A DNA stretch of 8,019 nucleotides, from the NCBI GenBank assembly GCA_044433165.1, contig JAWXTX010000118.1, positions 1 through 8,019 on the forward strand, read 5' to 3'. Position numbers and translations under genes: made by a program. The notes below the pieces were generated by a model. The model saw nothing but the letters and a program-made list of their open reading frames with translations. It was not told where the DNA came from and did no database searches. Shown in pieces: positions 6,581 through 8,019 of the stretch (position 1 is the first letter of the stretch; every line of letters starts with the position of its first letter). The stretch is from Ferrimonas sp044433165 (GTDB taxonomy: Bacteria; Pseudomonadota; Gammaproteobacteria; Enterobacterales; Shewanellaceae).

Positions 6581-6588
6581 TTGTTCCT

Positions 6589-8019
6589 GTGATTAAAAAG
6601 ATTCTTTTTTATTGCTTTTCTATCGCCATAGCCTTGGTTGTATTGGTTTCGACCTTGTCTTATGTGCAAAAAATAGGAATCCAAGAAGACAATATTCGTG
6701 AGTCGAATATTGCACAAATTAATGCATTGAAAGATGAGTACAACAGTAATTTCGATGCGATTAAACGCAATCTCTATGACTTTGCGAATTTAGCAGCTTA
6801 CGGCATTATTGATAACGATCTTGATCGATTAGTTAACATTGCAAATCATAAAAAACAAAATTACGCTTACACCGAAGTCGCTTTTGCTACCATTAGTGGT
6901 GAGGTATATGCCAGTGATGGCTTTATTAAAGGCTTTAACGCCAAAGATGCCGGTCGCAGTTGGTTTTTAGAGATTATGCGCGGTAAAGACTTTTACCAAA
7001 GCGAGCCTTATCCATCGGTGAGTGGTGGCCTGACAATCTCAGTAAGTGCACCAGTTAAAGTAAATAATCGCATTGTTGGTGTAGTGCTGTTCGATCTGCT
7101 TGGCGGGAGCATATTAGAAGATGCACGTCCGTTTGTATTAACCGATCCTAATGGCCTTGTGATGAGCGCCAGCCAAGAGCGTAGCGATTGGGTTGGTAAA
7201 AACGTGTTTGATTTACGACCAGAATTTCGCAATATCAATGGTAATACCATCAGTTATAATGGATCCAATAATGATAACTACATCGTTTCTATGGTGCAGT
7301 TAAACGGTAAGTTGTTGTTCTCCATGCTGCCGACATCCTACATCTATCAGACTACCCAAAACGACATTAAGATGAGCATCTTCTACTTTATGTTGTTATC
7401 TGGGTTAATTCTGTTTGTAGCTTATTTTGTCTTGAAAAAAGAGTTTGAGTCCATTGAGGTGATCAAAACTTGGATTGGTCAAATGGCCGATGGCAAAGTG
7501 TCTGATTACAAGCCGGCTAAATTCAATAACGAGTTAGATGACATTACTGATAACTTGGTGTTTTTAAACAACCGCTTAAAAGACTTTATCTTAAACTCAC
7601 ACGCGACCATTTCCGATCTGAAAAAAGAACAGGTCACTATTACCGCGGCAATCGACAACAATACTGCGAACGCCAATTGTGAGATTGTGTCGATTGAACA
7701 GGTGGCGACAGCGTCAACGGAGATGTCCTCAACCGCCCATGAAGTGGCGCGTTACGCAGTGAACGCTGAAAGTGCAACCTCAAGTGCGAAAAAAGTGATT
7801 ACGGACAGTAACAGCTACTTGGCAAGCTCAACGGAAGCAACCACCAATATTCAACGCTCTATTGAAAAAACCAGTGAAATTGTTGCTTGCTTGAAAAGCT
7901 ACACCGACAAGATCAGTTCTGTGGTTGTGGTAATTAATAACATCTCTGAGCAAACCAACTTACTGGCATTGAACGCCGCTATTGAGGCGGCTCGTGCTGG
8001 AGAGCAGGGGCGTGGGGGG
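6589..8019 (+). CDS. Methyl-accepting chemotaxis protein, 3'-truncated by window end
   Basis: The first 477 residues of an inner-membrane chemoreceptor are present. It would sense a periplasmic ligand and signal through CheW/CheA to the flagellar motor. Transmembrane helix 1 is at about 5-27 (FYCFSIAIALVVLVSTLSY). The periplasmic part, about 28-258, looks like a double-Cache (dCache_1) sensor: the membrane-distal module contains GRSWF (122-126), SEPYPSVSGGLTISVSAPV (138-156) and GVVLFDLLGG (164-173). Helix 2 is about 263-282. Residues 284-333 resemble a divergent HAMP domain. A coiled coil follows with EQVATASTEMSSTAHEVA (370-387), then the conserved hairpin tip ISEQTNLLALNAAIEAARAGEQGRG (452-476). 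The remaining signalling domain lies beyond the window. The start is GTG with a good Shine-Dalgarno. The last codon reads Gly where the family nearly always has Phe after GRG, so the end may be unreliable. The ligand is unknown. Confidence 0.93.
   Translation, partial: MIKKILFYCFSIAIALVVLVSTLSYVQKIGIQEDNIRESNIAQINALKDEYNSNFDAIKRNLYDFANLAAYGIIDNDLDRLVNIANHKKQNYAYTEVAFATISGEVYASDGFIKGFNAKDAGRSWFLEIMRGKDFYQSEPYPSVSGGLTISVSAPVKVNNRIVGVVLFDLLGGSILEDARPFVLTDPNGLVMSASQERSDWVGKNVFDLRPEFRNINGNTISYNGSNNDNYIVSMVQLNGKLLFSMLPTSYIYQTTQNDIKMSIFYFMLLSGLILFVAYFVLKKEFESIEVIKTWIGQMADGKVSDYKPAKFNNELDDITDNLVFLNNRLKDFILNSHATISDLKKEQVTITAAIDNNTANANCEIVSIEQVATASTEMSSTAHEVARYAVNAESATSSAKKVITDSNSYLASSTEATTNIQRSIEKTSEIVACLKSYTDKISSVVVVINNISEQTNLLALNAAIEAARAGEQGRGG

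Larger units (their letters stand above)
6351..6588. other. AT-rich intergenic region with repeated dyad motifs
   Basis: This 238-base spacer contains no credible gene and is far richer in A/T than the genes around it. It holds two copies of a split motif, ACCAACAT then ACTGGTG: 6406-6422 with a 2-base gap and 6532-6554 with an 8-base gap. AACATCA occurs twice (6437-6443 and 6459-6465). ATAACA/TGTTAT (6435-6440, 6469-6474) forms a further dyad. A loose sigma-70 pair, TTGATT (6452-6457) and TATTAA (6475-6480) with a 17-base spacer, is a possible chemoreceptor promoter. No sigma-28 (FliA) pattern of TAAA and GCCGATAA is visible. Function as a regulatory region is inferred. Confidence 0.5.

Noticed and set aside
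6212..6588. tRNA-Ser as an integration site for a genomic island
   Set aside because: There is no second copy of the tRNA 3' end, no integrase and no foreign-looking gene downstream. A native terminator follows the tRNA directly.
1..8019. CRISPR array, transposon ends, toxin-antitoxin or defence genes
   Set aside because: I read both strands and found no regularly spaced repeats, transposase motifs or paired small genes. All coding regions are explained by known housekeeping or chemotaxis families plus one CPCC protein.

Overview
The window looks like ordinary chromosomal sequence from a marine or aquatic gammaproteobacterium. FolE and HrpA match my memory of the Enterobacterales, Vibrionales and Shewanella proteins almost motif for motif. 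The GC content is middling, and there is a Vibrio-style chemoreceptor. I cannot fix the genus from the sequence alone. Every gene I can support is on the + strand; the minus-strand reading frames are shadows.

Layout: (1) 19-330, a small cysteine-rich CPCC-family protein with a strong ribosome binding site. (2) 417-1169, ribonuclease HI with an N-terminal viroplasmin-like RNA/DNA-hybrid-binding domain, starting at TTG. (3) 1287-1946, GTP cyclohydrolase I (folE), the first step of tetrahydrofolate synthesis. (4) 1947-2035, a short stretch that would encode a 29-residue hydrophobic peptide but is out of frame by one base. (5) 2060-5944, the full-length DEAH-box RNA helicase HrpA, which also lacks an ATG start. 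(6) 5945-6211, an AT-rich spacer with a possible weak hairpin after hrpA and a convincing stable-RNA promoter. (7) 6212-6302, tRNA-Ser(TGA) with encoded CCA. It is followed at once by a perfect 49-bp palindrome that forms the terminator. (8) 6351-6588, a very AT-rich spacer carrying two copies of a dyad motif. (9) 6589 to the window end, a methyl-accepting chemotaxis protein cut off inside its signalling tip.

The genes do not form one pathway. RNase HI, HrpA and the serine tRNA all belong to nucleic-acid housekeeping, FolE is metabolic and the chemoreceptor is sensory. There is no integrase, transposase, CRISPR array, toxin-antitoxin pair or defence gene. I see no new multi-gene system. The parts most worth a second look are the palindrome abutting the tRNA, the frame-broken hydrophobic peptide after folE, the repeated dyads before the chemoreceptor, and the poly-G end of the window inside a highly conserved motif.
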